From contig JBJMWE010000400.1 in the NCBI GenBank assembly GCA_045810285.1, positions 1 to 22,646 on the forward strand: a stretch of DNA of 22,646 nucleotides, in the 5' to 3' direction. This DNA comes from Scleromatobacter sp045810285. Lineage in GTDB: Bacteria; Pseudomonadota; Gammaproteobacteria; Burkholderiales; Burkholderiaceae_C. Of this stretch, positions 8,122 through 15,826 are shown one piece after another. Both the position numbers and the translations under genes were made by a program. Each line of letters begins with the position of its first letter. The stretch's first letter is position 1. The notes under the pieces are model-generated. The model was not told the origin of the DNA and made no database searches. It was given only the letters and a program-made list of their open reading frames with translations.

Positions 8122-9090
8122 ATGACACTGTCCCCGGACGCCGCGCCCGCAGACGACCTCACCCCCGACATGCGCCGCTTCCAGCGCTGGCTGGCCGCCG
8201 CCTACGCGAAGCATCCGCCGCTGGACAGCGTCGCCCTGCCCGAGGCGCGCCTGATCGCGGAGCGCGTGCGCGCCCCGCTGGCGCAGGGCGGCCCGGTGAT
8301 GGTGCGCCGGCACGACCTGCCGGTCGACACCCCGCACGGCCCGGTGCGCGTGCGCATCCATACGCCGACGGAAGCCGGGCGCCACGCCGCCCTGCTCTAC
8401 CTGCACGGCGGCGGCTGGGTCTTCTTCAGCATCGACACGCACGATCGCCTCATGCGCGAGCTGGCCGCGCGCAGCGGCCGCGTCGTCATCGGCGTCGACT
8501 ACGCACGGGCGCCCGAGGCGGGCTACCCGGTGGCGCGCGAGCAGGCCGTCGCCGCCTGGCGCTGGGCACGCGACAACGCCGCCACGCTGGGGCTCGACCC
8601 CGGCCGCATCGCCCTCGGCGGCGACTCCGCCGGCGCCAACCTGGCGATCACCGCGGCCCTGCAGCTGCGCGACGCCGGCGAGCGGCCCGACGCCCTGCTG
8701 CTGAACTACGGCGTGTTCGGCGACGACGACCGCACCGAGTCGTACAGCCGCTTCGACGGGCCCGGCTACAACCTGGGCCGTGACGAGATGCGCGGCTTCT
8801 GGGATCGCTACGCCGGCGAAGCGCGGCCGATCGCCGACCCCCGGGCGGTGCCGCTGAGGGCCGAGCTGGCCGGCCTGCCACGCTGCTGCCTGGTGGTGCC
8901 CGAATGCGACGTGCTGCGCGACGACAGCCTGCAACTGGCCGAGCGCCTGCGCGACGCCGGCGTGCCCGTCGCCCTGCAGCGCCATGCGGGCGCCGTGCAC
9001 AGCTTTCTCGAGGCGGTCTCGATGTCGGAGACGGCCGAGCGCGCCCTGGCGGACAGCGGCGCCTGGTTGCGCGGCGACGGCTCCGGCTGA
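8122..9090 (+). CDS. Alpha/beta hydrolase of the hormone-sensitive-lipase (HSL) family
   Basis: A 322-residue cytoplasmic esterase-type hydrolase. The oxyanion-hole motif HGGGW is in LYLHGGGWVFFS near residue 94. The nucleophile Ser169 is in GGDSAGAN, with Asp263 in PECDVLRDD and His293 in GAVHSF, completing the HSL/acetyl-esterase triad. The N-terminal cap (about 10-70) has the usual DLTPDMRRFQRWL helices. The length is typical for bacterial HSL esterases, which cleave short acyl esters; the physiological substrate cannot be inferred. The open frame extends upstream into the divergent promoter and araC, so the ATG at 8122 was chosen, where the family's N-terminal helix begins. Divergent arrangement with araC suggests control by that regulator. 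Confidence 0.93.
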   Translation: MTLSPDAAPADDLTPDMRRFQRWLAAAYAKHPPLDSVALPEARLIAERVRAPLAQGGPVMVRRHDLPVDTPHGPVRVRIHTPTEAGRHAALLYLHGGGWVFFSIDTHDRLMRELAARSGRVVIGVDYARAPEAGYPVAREQAVAAWRWARDNAATLGLDPGRIALGGDSAGANLAITAALQLRDAGERPDALLLNYGVFGDDDRTESYSRFDGPGYNLGRDEMRGFWDRYAGEARPIADPRAVPLRAELAGLPRCCLVVPECDVLRDDSLQLAERLRDAGVPVALQRHAGAVHSFLEAVSMSETAERALADSGAWLRGDGSG

Positions 9091-9162
9091 GCGGCTCGCC
9101 AGGCCAGGCTGCGCGCGCCCGCGCGACCTGCGAAAATGGCGGATTGACCGTTTCGCCGCCTC

Positions 9163-9975
9163 ATGAATCCGCAAGTCCAAGCCAAGCTCGACGACCTCCA
9201 GGCCCGGATCCACCAGGTCGACGACTACGAGCGCAAGGGGCTGCTCCGCGCCGAGCAGGCCCAGGCCCAGCGGGCCGCGCTGCGCAGGCAGATGATGGAA
9301 GCGGTGATCCCCGACATGCCCGCGCCCGCGCTGCCGATGCGCACGCGCGCCTGGGGCATCGTGGCGATGCTCGTGCTGGTGGGCGCCGCCACCGCCTACC
9401 TGCTGTCGGGCCATGCCGGCCTGCGCCGCCGCAGCGAGACCTTGCTCGAGCAGGGCAAGATCGCCGCCGCGCAGGACGCGCAGATGCGGCGCGAACGGCT
9501 GGAGCGCATCAGGCGCGGCGAATCGCTGGCCCCCGACAAGTACGGCCGCTTCGCGCCCGCGGCGTCGGACGCGGCACCCGCGGCGCCCGCGAGCGCGAGT
9601 TCGAAGAATGCCAGCGCGGACGCGATCGCGCCGCTGCTGTCCGGCCGCGTCACGCTGGCCCCGAAGTTCGAAGGCCAGGTCGCCTCCGACGACACGCTGT
9701 TCGTCACGGTGCGCACGCCCGACGACCCGACCGGCCTGCCGCTGGCGCAGATCCGCGTCGAGGTCAGCAACCTGCCGTTCGACTTCAACATCGGCACGCG
9801 CGAGATGATCGGCTCGCCCGACCGCTTCCTGCACGCCGACAAGGTGATCGTGTCGGCGCGCATCTCGCGCAGCGGCAGCGGCCGCGCGAAGGCCGGCGAC
9901 CTGGTGGGCCAGTCGGCGGTCGTGCAGCCCTGGGCCAACGACGTGCGCTTCACGATCGACCAGGAAGTGCGCTGA
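9163..9975 (+). CDS. Membrane protein with CycH/CcmI-like C-terminal domain
   Basis: A 270-residue single-pass membrane protein. Residues 1-50 are a charged, probably coiled-coil segment (QAKLDDLQARIHQVDDYERKG). A TM helix lies at about 64-84 (AWGIVAMLVLVGAATAYLL), followed by a charged linker and an Ala-rich region to about 150. The C-terminal part (GRVTLAPKFEGQVASDDTLFVTVR, LPLAQIRVEVSNLPFDF, ADKVIVSARISRSGSG, AKAGDLVGQSAVV) reproduces the beta-rich domain that ends CycH/CcmI cytochrome c maturation proteins. The TPR region that binds apocytochrome c in CcmI is missing, and no ccm genes are nearby. A role in cytochrome c assembly is therefore only a suggestion. The sequence was split below the 20-residue limit for quoting. 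Confidence 0.8.
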   Translation: MNPQVQAKLDDLQARIHQVDDYERKGLLRAEQAQAQRAALRRQMMEAVIPDMPAPALPMRTRAWGIVAMLVLVGAATAYLLSGHAGLRRRSETLLEQGKIAAAQDAQMRRERLERIRRGESLAPDKYGRFAPAASDAAPAAPASASSKNASADAIAPLLSGRVTLAPKFEGQVASDDTLFVTVRTPDDPTGLPLAQIRVEVSNLPFDFNIGTREMIGSPDRFLHADKVIVSARISRSGSGRAKAGDLVGQSAVVQPWANDVRFTIDQEVR

Positions 9976-10016
9976 CGCGCCCCGCGCGCGCGCCATGCCC
10001 CCGCGAGCGCCCGCGC

Positions 10017-10421
10017 ATGGCCCGCCCGCCCGACCTCGAGACCGACGCTGCCGGCCTGAGCCATCGCCACGCGCTATGGGAGGCGCTGTCGGAGCTGTGG
10101 CTGGACACCGGGCTGCAGCCGCGCGACATCGAGCGTCTCGCGCGCGCCATCACCGCGACGCCCTATACGCTGGCGCAGGTACGCGCGATCCATGAGTCCG
10201 AGGTGGCGCCGGCGGTCTCGGGCAACCTGACGCTGGTGACCGGCGAATGGGCGTACTTCGATCCGGCCTGGCTGCGCGAACGCTGCACCGCGCAGGCGCG
10301 GCTGCGCGACGTGCCGGGTCATCGCCTGGCGGCATGGCTGCGGCGGCCATGGGTGCGATTCCATACGGGCGACCTGTGGCGGCGGATCGAAGCGCGGCTG
10401 GCGGACATGGGCCACGGGTAG
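10017..10421 (+). CDS. Small conserved protein, DUF7079-like
   Basis: A 134-residue soluble protein. HALWEALSELWLDTGL at about 18-33, IHESEVAPAVSGNL near 58-71 and GEWAYFDPAWLRERC near 76-90 resemble the DUF7079 family (immunity-like or hypothetical proteins in Proteobacteria), as far as I recall it; no function is established. It is followed by a hairpin and starts 41 bp after the CycH-like gene, so the two may be co-transcribed. Upstream ATGs lie in another frame. It contains no membrane segment or signal peptide. Confidence 0.72.
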   Translation: MARPPDLETDAAGLSHRHALWEALSELWLDTGLQPRDIERLARAITATPYTLAQVRAIHESEVAPAVSGNLTLVTGEWAYFDPAWLRERCTAQARLRDVPGHRLAAWLRRPWVRFHTGDLWRRIEARLADMGHG

Positions 10422-10425
10422 TGCG

Positions 10426-10452
10426 CGCGGCGACATGAAGCCGTGTCGCGCG
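10426..10452 (+). terminator. Possible hairpin terminator after the DUF7079-like gene
   Basis: A nine-base-pair stem with one bulged G (CGCG-CGACA pairing with TGTCG-CGCG) and an 8-base loop begins 4 bp past the stop codon. There is no T-tract, so termination would be weak or factor-assisted. The remainder of 10453-10631 holds promoter-like and hairpin elements of the peroxidase operon and no gene. Confidence 0.35.
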
Positions 10453-10530
10453 ATCGACGGACGGCCCCGGCTGCGCATATCCGGACGTCGTCGCCGCGTC
10501 ATCTCGCTTGACGATGCGCGCCGGTTGCGT

Positions 10531-10545
10531 CCTTCCTAGAGTTCA
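10531..10545 (+). promoter_or_regulatory. TTCCTA element upstream of the DyP operon
   Basis: CTTCCTAGAGTT lies about 95 nt before the first DyP start codon. A related TCCTA element is found at a near-identical distance upstream of the YcaO operon. TTCCTA is the half-site type recognised by NarL/FixJ-class regulators such as RcsB and BvgA, and a LuxR/NarL-type gene lies between the two operons. Binding is inferred. A TTGACG hexamer lies at 10508-10513, but its spacing to any -10 is poor. Confidence 0.35.
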
Positions 10546-10586
10546 TTGCACCTCGCACCGGGCCGCGCCCGTCGCGGCAAGCGCTC

Positions 10587-10607
10587 GCCGTCCGCCAGAA
10601 GGACGGC
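10587..10607 (+). promoter_or_regulatory. Perfect 7-bp stem-loop in the 5' leader of the DyP operon
   Basis: GCCGTCC, a 7-base loop, then GGACGGC form a strong hairpin that ends 24 nt before the ATG of the first peroxidase gene. It lies upstream of the purine-rich AAGGGG ribosome-binding site. It may be an operator, a leader hairpin protecting mRNA, or an attenuator. Confidence 0.4.
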
Positions 10608-10631
10608 ACGACACCTGGACAAGGGGCTTCG

Positions 10632-12098
10632 ATGACACTCCATCTCGCGCAGACGCTCGCCTGGAAGCAATCTCTCGCCGCGACGACGGCCGCGGCCGCG
10701 GCCGAGCTCGCCATGCTCGACGACCTGCAGGGCAACATCCTCAAGGGCCACGGGCGCCCGCATACCAGCAACCTCTTGGTGACCTTCGATGCAGGACGCG
10801 CAGCGCAGGCGCGCAGGTTCCTGGCCAGCGTGGGTCATGACGTGACCACGGCGCTCGACCAGCTCACGGGTGCCGAGGCGCATCGCCTCAGCGGGATCGA
10901 CGCAGGAACCTTCGTCACCGTGCTGCTGTCCGCAGCGGGCTACGAGGCGCTCGGGCGCTCGGACGCCTGCCCGACGAACGCCGCGTTCAAGGCCGGCATG
11001 GCGGCGCGCGACCTGAACGATCCGCCCGTCGCGGAATGGGATGAATCCTTCGTCGGTCTCCACGCGATGATCCTCGTGGCCACGAGCGATGCCGCGTGGC
11101 GCGACTCGGCGAGCGCCGCCATCATGGCCCGCATCGCCGCGACCGGCGGCGCGGTGCGCCTCGCCGGCAGGCTGGACGGCAACGCGATGTTCAATGCCGA
11201 CGGCCGCGGCATCGAGCACTTCGGCTATGTCGACGGCCGCAGCCAGCCGCTGCCGCTGAAGGAGGACGTGGACCACGAGGCGAGCCACGCCGGCACGCGC
11301 CTGTGGGACCCCGCGATCTTCCTGGACCAGTTGCTCGTGCCCTGCCCCGGCGGCCGCCTGGCAGTGAGCCACGGCAGCTACTTCGTCATCCGCAAGCTCG
11401 AACAGGACGTGCAAGCCTTCAAGGCGCGCGAGATCGAGCTCGCGCAGGCGCTGGACGCCGAAGCCGTCGAGGATCCCACGCACGAGCCGGTCGGTGAGCG
11501 CGCCGGAGCGAGCGTCGTCGGGCGATTCGAGAACGGCACGCCGGTCACGCTCGACAGGCGCGAGGCGCCGCTGGCCTCGCGCAGCGACGACGCCGTCCGC
11601 AACGACTTCGACTACCGCGACGACAAGGCGGGCCTGCGATGCCCGTTCGCCGCGCACATCCGCAAGGCCAACCCCCGCTCGGACGTCACGGGCTCGAAGT
11701 CGCACCTGATGGCCAGGCGCGGCATCCCCTATGGCCAGCGCAAGGACGATGCGAACGACGACGCCACCGCGGACAAGGCCGCGGGCGGCGTCGGCCTGAT
11801 CTTCATGGCCTACCAGGCCGACATCGTCAACCAGTTCGAATTCACGCAGAACAAGTGGGTCGACAATCGCCAGTTCGCGCGTCCGCTCGTGATCGGTGGC
11901 CCGGAGACGGGCATCGACCCGGTGATCGGACAACTGCCGTCACCGGCTCCGAACCCCCCCGCCGCGGGCCAGCTCTATCCGCTGGAATGGGACAGGCGCC
12001 TGAGCGGCACGCCGTTCGACTTCTCGGGCTTCGTTACGATGCGCGGGGGCGAATACCTGTTCGCGCCGTCGATCTCGTTCCTCAAGTCGCTGTCGTGA
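10632..12098 (+). CDS. DyP-type heme peroxidase (first copy)
   Basis: A 488-residue member of the dye-decolourising peroxidase superfamily, which uses heme and H2O2 to oxidise organic substrates. The family N-terminus DDLQGNILKGHGRPH is at about 30-44. The distal GxxDG motif is G198-YV-D201-G202, followed by RSQPLPLK. The heme-binding block CPFAAHIRKANPR is at 337-349, with probable proximal His342. The conserved distal Arg is in ARRGIPYG (Arg362). The C-terminal segment MRGGEYLFAPS is typical of the long DyP subgroup. There is no Tat or Sec signal and no obvious encapsulin-targeting tail, so it is probably cytoplasmic. The start is supported by AAGGGG five bases upstream. It is first in a three-gene operon with an unknown protein and a second DyP, within reach of a YcaO-TfuA operon. 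Confidence 0.93.
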   Translation: MTLHLAQTLAWKQSLAATTAAAAAELAMLDDLQGNILKGHGRPHTSNLLVTFDAGRAAQARRFLASVGHDVTTALDQLTGAEAHRLSGIDAGTFVTVLLSAAGYEALGRSDACPTNAAFKAGMAARDLNDPPVAEWDESFVGLHAMILVATSDAAWRDSASAAIMARIAATGGAVRLAGRLDGNAMFNADGRGIEHFGYVDGRSQPLPLKEDVDHEASHAGTRLWDPAIFLDQLLVPCPGGRLAVSHGSYFVIRKLEQDVQAFKAREIELAQALDAEAVEDPTHEPVGERAGASVVGRFENGTPVTLDRREAPLASRSDDAVRNDFDYRDDKAGLRCPFAAHIRKANPRSDVTGSKSHLMARRGIPYGQRKDDANDDATADKAAGGVGLIFMAYQADIVNQFEFTQNKWVDNRQFARPLVIGGPETGIDPVIGQLPSPAPNPPAAGQLYPLEWDRRLSGTPFDFSGFVTMRGGEYLFAPSISFLKSLS

Positions 12099-12174
12099 GT
12101 CGAGCAAGGCGCCGGCAATGCCCGCCGCCCGTCCGCATCCGATGCGAGGCCGCGATGGCCTCATGGGAGGAAAC

Positions 12175-13539
12175 ATGGCTCTGCCCCTACCCTACGATCC
12201 GCCGGCCGGGCTCGCCGACCTGGCGGCCATCCCGGGCCATCTGGCCCTGTGGAGCGAGTTCGTGCAGGACCAGATGCACAGGAGCGTGCGGGCCCTGCAG
12301 GAGAACCTCATCCATGAGCCGGGCGCGACGCCTCAGTTCTTCGGCGCCGCCAGTCCGCCTGCCGGGCCGGTGGTCGCCCACGACATCCTCTGGAACGCAT
12401 TTCCCAGGGAACTGCTGCGGCGGTTCGGGCGCAGCCAGGCCCTCGTGATGGCAGACCGCCTGTGGCCGCTGCCGGCCTACCAGATGGGCTGGCGCTACGA
12501 GCCGCATCGGCCGCTGCCGGACGACGACGTGCTTGCGAGCATGAACGTCGGCTATCCGCGAGAGTTCTTCTACCGTCCCCAGAACGAGTACTGCGAGTGG
12601 CGCGTCGAACGCAACGAGCGCGGGCGCCTGATACGCGTGACGTTCACGACGGAGCCGCCCGAATACTGGCAGGCGATGGCCGGCGCGCCGATCGCGCAGA
12701 CGGACGTCGAGTTCACGGGCGACATCGACAAGGTGGCCGCGCTCTACCAGCATCACGTCGATCCGCGCGTGGTTCCCGCGGATCTCGTGGCGCCGCGGAG
12801 TGTCGCGAGCCGCGAACTGCTGCTGGTCGCGGGCCGCTACAACATCTACAACCGGTGGAACACGACTGACGGCATCATGCACCTGTGCTCGCCGCCCAAC
12901 GCGCTGGCCGCCGAGATCCGCCTTGCCGCGAACGCGACCCAGCGATTCAGGAACCGGCGCGGCGGCATCGTCGATCGGCCGGACGTGCTGATGGCCTCAT
13001 CCGGGCTCGGCGGCGCGAACCGCAACAGCGACACCGCCATCGCCGCCGCCGTCAACGCCCTGGCGCGCGAAGGGCGCGACATCTCGCTCGCGAACCCGAT
13101 CGGGATCTGCATCGACCACGTCGACACCGCCGGCTGGGCATTTCCCGCAGGGTCGGACCGGGCCGCCTGCGTGCGGCCGACGCGCGGCGGCGGGCGCGAC
13201 ATCCAGCGGCTGGTCGTCCAAGCGCCTTGCGGCCACGACCTGGAGGACATCACCATCGGCGGCGTCCCGATCCGATACGGCGGGCAGATCGCCGAGTGCA
13301 TCACCGTCCGGCTGACCGGCGTCGCCACCGTCGCCACGGGCCACGTCAACTCGCCGGTCGCGCTGACGACCGCGGGGTACGTCTTTCCGCACGGCGGCAG
13401 CGAGGTGTTCGTCGGATCGCGCCGCGGCGCGCCACCCGGCACCGTGCAGGCCTACGTGGACGACACCGGGACACCGCCCGCAGCCGATCGAAACGAGCGA
13501 AGGCTTCCCGATTTCGTGCATCGGGGGCAAGTCCGATGA
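12175..13539 (+). CDS. Protein of unknown function between two DyP peroxidases
   Basis: A 454-residue soluble protein that I do not recognise. There is no signal peptide or TM helix. Conserved-looking blocks are NEYCEWRVERNERGRLIRV at about 140-158, TTEPPEYWQAM near 162-172, and the polar cluster YNIYNRWNTTDGIMHLCSPP near 223-242 (written in part: NRWNTTDGIMHLCSPPN). Others are ANPIGICIDHVDTAGW, DLEDITIGGVPIRYGGQIAE and VALTTAGYVFPHGG. It has six cysteines and several His-Asp pairs that could bind metal or heme, which I cannot prove. The start at 12175 was chosen for the strong GGAGGA three bases upstream; earlier in-frame ATGs lack one. The last 4 bp overlap the start of the second DyP gene, so the two are coupled. 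Expected role: partner or substrate-handling enzyme for the peroxidases. Confidence 0.85.
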   Translation: MALPLPYDPPAGLADLAAIPGHLALWSEFVQDQMHRSVRALQENLIHEPGATPQFFGAASPPAGPVVAHDILWNAFPRELLRRFGRSQALVMADRLWPLPAYQMGWRYEPHRPLPDDDVLASMNVGYPREFFYRPQNEYCEWRVERNERGRLIRVTFTTEPPEYWQAMAGAPIAQTDVEFTGDIDKVAALYQHHVDPRVVPADLVAPRSVASRELLLVAGRYNIYNRWNTTDGIMHLCSPPNALAAEIRLAANATQRFRNRRGGIVDRPDVLMASSGLGGANRNSDTAIAAAVNALAREGRDISLANPIGICIDHVDTAGWAFPAGSDRAACVRPTRGGGRDIQRLVVQAPCGHDLEDITIGGVPIRYGGQIAECITVRLTGVATVATGHVNSPVALTTAGYVFPHGGSEVFVGSRRGAPPGTVQAYVDDTGTPPAADRNERRLPDFVHRGQVR

Positions 13540-15113
13540 CCGCGATCCGGAAGCGGCGGCGCCCCGAGCCCGTCCTCGACCTGCGGCGCATCCAGGGCAT
13601 CGCGGTGCCGGGATTCTTCAAGCCCAGCCAGGCGCTCATCCACGTGCGCTACGACCGGACCTTCGACGCCGTGCGCCGGACACGCACGCTGCTGCGCGAG
13701 CTCATGCCGCTGGTCACGACCGGCCGGCAAGCGCTCGCGGACCGGGCGGACCATCGGGCGGGCCGCGCCGCGCATGCCCGGCGCGATCCGCTGATGGCGA
13801 TCGGCTTCACCTACCCCGGGCTCTGCGGACTGGCCGCCGGTGCCACGGCCATCCGCAGCGAGGCCTACCGCGCGGGCCTGGCGGCGCGGTCGTCGTTGCT
13901 GGGCGATCCCGTGGACCCGGCGACCTGGGTCGTCGGGACACCCGCCAGCCCGCTCGACTTCATGCTCGTCATTGCCGGTGACCATCCAGGTGACGTCGAT
14001 GTTCTGGCCCGGCACGTCATGGCACTCGTCGCGGACGCCGGCCTCCAGGCGCAACGCCAGGACGGCTACAAGCACACGCACGGCGCACAGGGCCGCGAGC
14101 ATTTCGGCTTTGCCGATGGCGTCTCGCAGCCGGGTATACGCGGCCGCGCCACGCGCGGACGCCGGGACTTCATCACGCGCAGCCACATCGCAGCCGACGA
14201 CTGGCCCGCCTCGGCGCTGTACGGGTACCCGGGGCAGGAACTGGTCTGGCCGGGAGAATTCGTCCTGGGCTACCCGAAGTCCGGGCCCGACCCGCTGAGG
14301 CCGGGTCCCATCGCGCGACCCGACCTGCCTTGGATGAAGAACGGCGCCTACCTGGTCTACAACCGGATTGCCCAGGACGTCGGCGAGTTCTGGCGCACGA
14401 TGCGCGCCGAGGCGGAGAAGCTCGCCGCACGGCCCGGGTTCGCGCATCTCGGCGACGAGGTGGAACTCGCCGCCCACCTCGTCGGACGCTACCCGGACGG
14501 CGCGCCCGTGAGCCGCGTCCGCGGCCGTGCGGACGTCCCGCTCCGCGACCTTGGACGCGACGCGCTGGCCAACAACCAGTTCTGCTTCGAATCGGCCTCC
14601 AGGGCCCCTCGCCTCGCCCACGGCAACGACCCCTATCCGCCGGCGATGCCCGATGCGCTGGGCATCGCCTGCCCGTTCGCCGCACACATCCGGCGGGCGA
14701 ATCCGCGCGATTCGGTCACCGACGTGGGCGGCGAGAGCGCCACCTGCCAGCACCGCATCCTGCGCGTGGGCGTGCCGTTCGGCCCGCCCCGCGCAGATCG
14801 CCACGCGCCGTCCGATGCGCACGAGCCCGAACGCGGATTGCTGTTCCTGTCCATCCAGGCATCGATCGAGGAGCAGTTCGAATTCCTGCAGGCGCGATGG
14901 ATCAACGACACGCGGCGCTCGAACGCGGGGGCCGGCCACGACCTGGTCGCCGGGCGCGGCGGTGGCGCGGCACCCCAATGCACGCTCAGGGCCGCGGACG
15001 GCACGACGGCGACAGTCCAGGCACCCAAGGCGTTCGTCGCGTCGACCGGCGGTGCCTATCTCTTCGTGCCCTCGCTGCCAGCGCTGCGCCGGGTGCTGGC
15101 GGCCAATCAGTGA
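13536..15113 (+). CDS. DyP-type heme peroxidase (second, divergent copy)
   Basis: A 525-residue DyP-superfamily protein, clearly distinct from the first copy. The N-terminus LDLRRIQGIAVPGFFKP replaces the QGNIL block. The distal motif is G191-FA-D194-G195 followed by VSQPG. CPFAAHIRRANPR is at 379-391, with probable proximal His384. HRILRVGVPFG keeps the distal Arg as Arg410, so the main catalytic residues are intact. The C-terminal STGGAYLFVPSLPALRRVL closes the fold. No signal peptide is seen. The ATG overlaps the stop codon of the unknown gene by 4 bp, and the frame's upstream extension only shadows that gene. The 3' end overlaps the convergent luxR-type gene by 7 bp. Two non-identical peroxidases in one operon suggest either a heteromer or two successive oxidations. 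Confidence 0.92.
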   Translation: MTAIRKRRRPEPVLDLRRIQGIAVPGFFKPSQALIHVRYDRTFDAVRRTRTLLRELMPLVTTGRQALADRADHRAGRAAHARRDPLMAIGFTYPGLCGLAAGATAIRSEAYRAGLAARSSLLGDPVDPATWVVGTPASPLDFMLVIAGDHPGDVDVLARHVMALVADAGLQAQRQDGYKHTHGAQGREHFGFADGVSQPGIRGRATRGRRDFITRSHIAADDWPASALYGYPGQELVWPGEFVLGYPKSGPDPLRPGPIARPDLPWMKNGAYLVYNRIAQDVGEFWRTMRAEAEKLAARPGFAHLGDEVELAAHLVGRYPDGAPVSRVRGRADVPLRDLGRDALANNQFCFESASRAPRLAHGNDPYPPAMPDALGIACPFAAHIRRANPRDSVTDVGGESATCQHRILRVGVPFGPPRADRHAPSDAHEPERGLLFLSIQASIEEQFEFLQARWINDTRRSNAGAGHDLVAGRGGGAAPQCTLRAADGTTATVQAPKAFVASTGGAYLFVPSLPALRRVLAANQ

Positions 15114-15736
15114 CGGGCGGTGATCGGCGGTACCTCCGCGGCGCGCAGCAGCAGCGCCTCGATGCTGCGCACGCCGAGCTTGTCGCGTACCGCCTGGATC
15201 TGGCTCCGGACAGTGGCCACGCTCACCCCGTGCGACGCCGCGATCTCGCGTGCCGTGGAGTTCCCCACGAGCGCCCGGAACACACGTCGTTCGGCGAAGG
15301 TCAGGCCATGCGAGTTCGACAGCATCTCCAGGCCCAGCGGCGAGCAGACCGCGCTGCGCCCCATCATCACGACCGCGGCGGGCCGCCCGCCGCCGCCGGA
15401 GTGCACGGGCATCAGGGCGACCATCATCCGATCTCCGTCGTTGTCCACGCTGACAAGGCAGCTGCGCAGGCGCACGGCGGCGTCGCGCAGCGCATTGCTC
15501 CACGCCTCCTTTCCCGCGCCGATGCAACACACGCGATCGCCTGCGACGCACAGCATGCGCGCGCGCTCCAGCTCGCGCTGCGCCGCGATGTTCGCGTAAT
15601 GGAGCTCCCCTTGCGGCCCACAGGCCAGCACCCCGCATTCGATGCGGTCGACCAGTGCCGCCAGCAGCTCATGGGTGGGGGCGCGTACGATGGGCGGTGC
15701 GGCGGCCTCCAGGGCAGCGGATGGCGTCGTGTACAT
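15107..15736 (-). CDS. LuxR/NarL-type transcriptional regulator with PAS-like, Cys-rich sensor region
   Basis: A 209-residue regulator. Residues 22-60 (ELLAALVDRIECGVLACGPQ, then GELHYANIAAQREL) look like the start of a PAS sensor, continuing to about 128. The C-terminal GerE/LuxR helix-turn-helix occupies about 144-200, with LTFAERRVFRALVGNST, AREIAASHGVSVATVRSQI and VRDKLGV. It is unusually rich in cysteine (34, 39, 63, 70, 71, 93 and 131, including a Cys-Cys pair), so a redox or heme signal is conceivable. It has no receiver domain and no acyl-homoserine-lactone motif that I can see. The ATG at 15736 was preferred for AGGAG seven bases upstream over an ATG 42 bp earlier. It sits between the DyP operon and the YcaO operon and is a likely regulator of both. 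Confidence 0.88.
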   Translation of the reverse strand: MYTTPSAALEAAAPPIVRAPTHELLAALVDRIECGVLACGPQGELHYANIAAQRELERARMLCVAGDRVCCIGAGKEAWSNALRDAAVRLRSCLVSVDNDGDRMMVALMPVHSGGGGRPAAVVMMGRSAVCSPLGLEMLSNSHGLTFAERRVFRALVGNSTAREIAASHGVSVATVRSQIQAVRDKLGVRSIEALLLRAAEVPPITARH

Positions 15737-15826
15737 GGCGGGCTCCTCTCTGTCGTCGATGGGCGCCCCTGGCAGCATTCAAGCGGACGGGGCGGATGTC
15801 GCCACTCTCGCGCCTGGCCGCCCGCA

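Noticed and set aside
7123..9996. A 957-residue minus-strand open frame across araC, the hydrolase and the CycH-like gene
   Set aside because: It spans several well-supported genes on both strands and has an Arg/Ala/His-rich shadow composition.
10632..15113. Encapsulin nanocompartment with DyP cargo
   Set aside because: No HK97-fold shell protein gene is present in the window and neither DyP has a recognisable cargo-targeting tail.
13452..15638. A 728-residue minus-strand open frame opposite the second DyP gene
   Set aside because: It is the antisense shadow of a peroxidase with intact heme motifs, and it also overlaps the better-supported LuxR-type gene in another frame.
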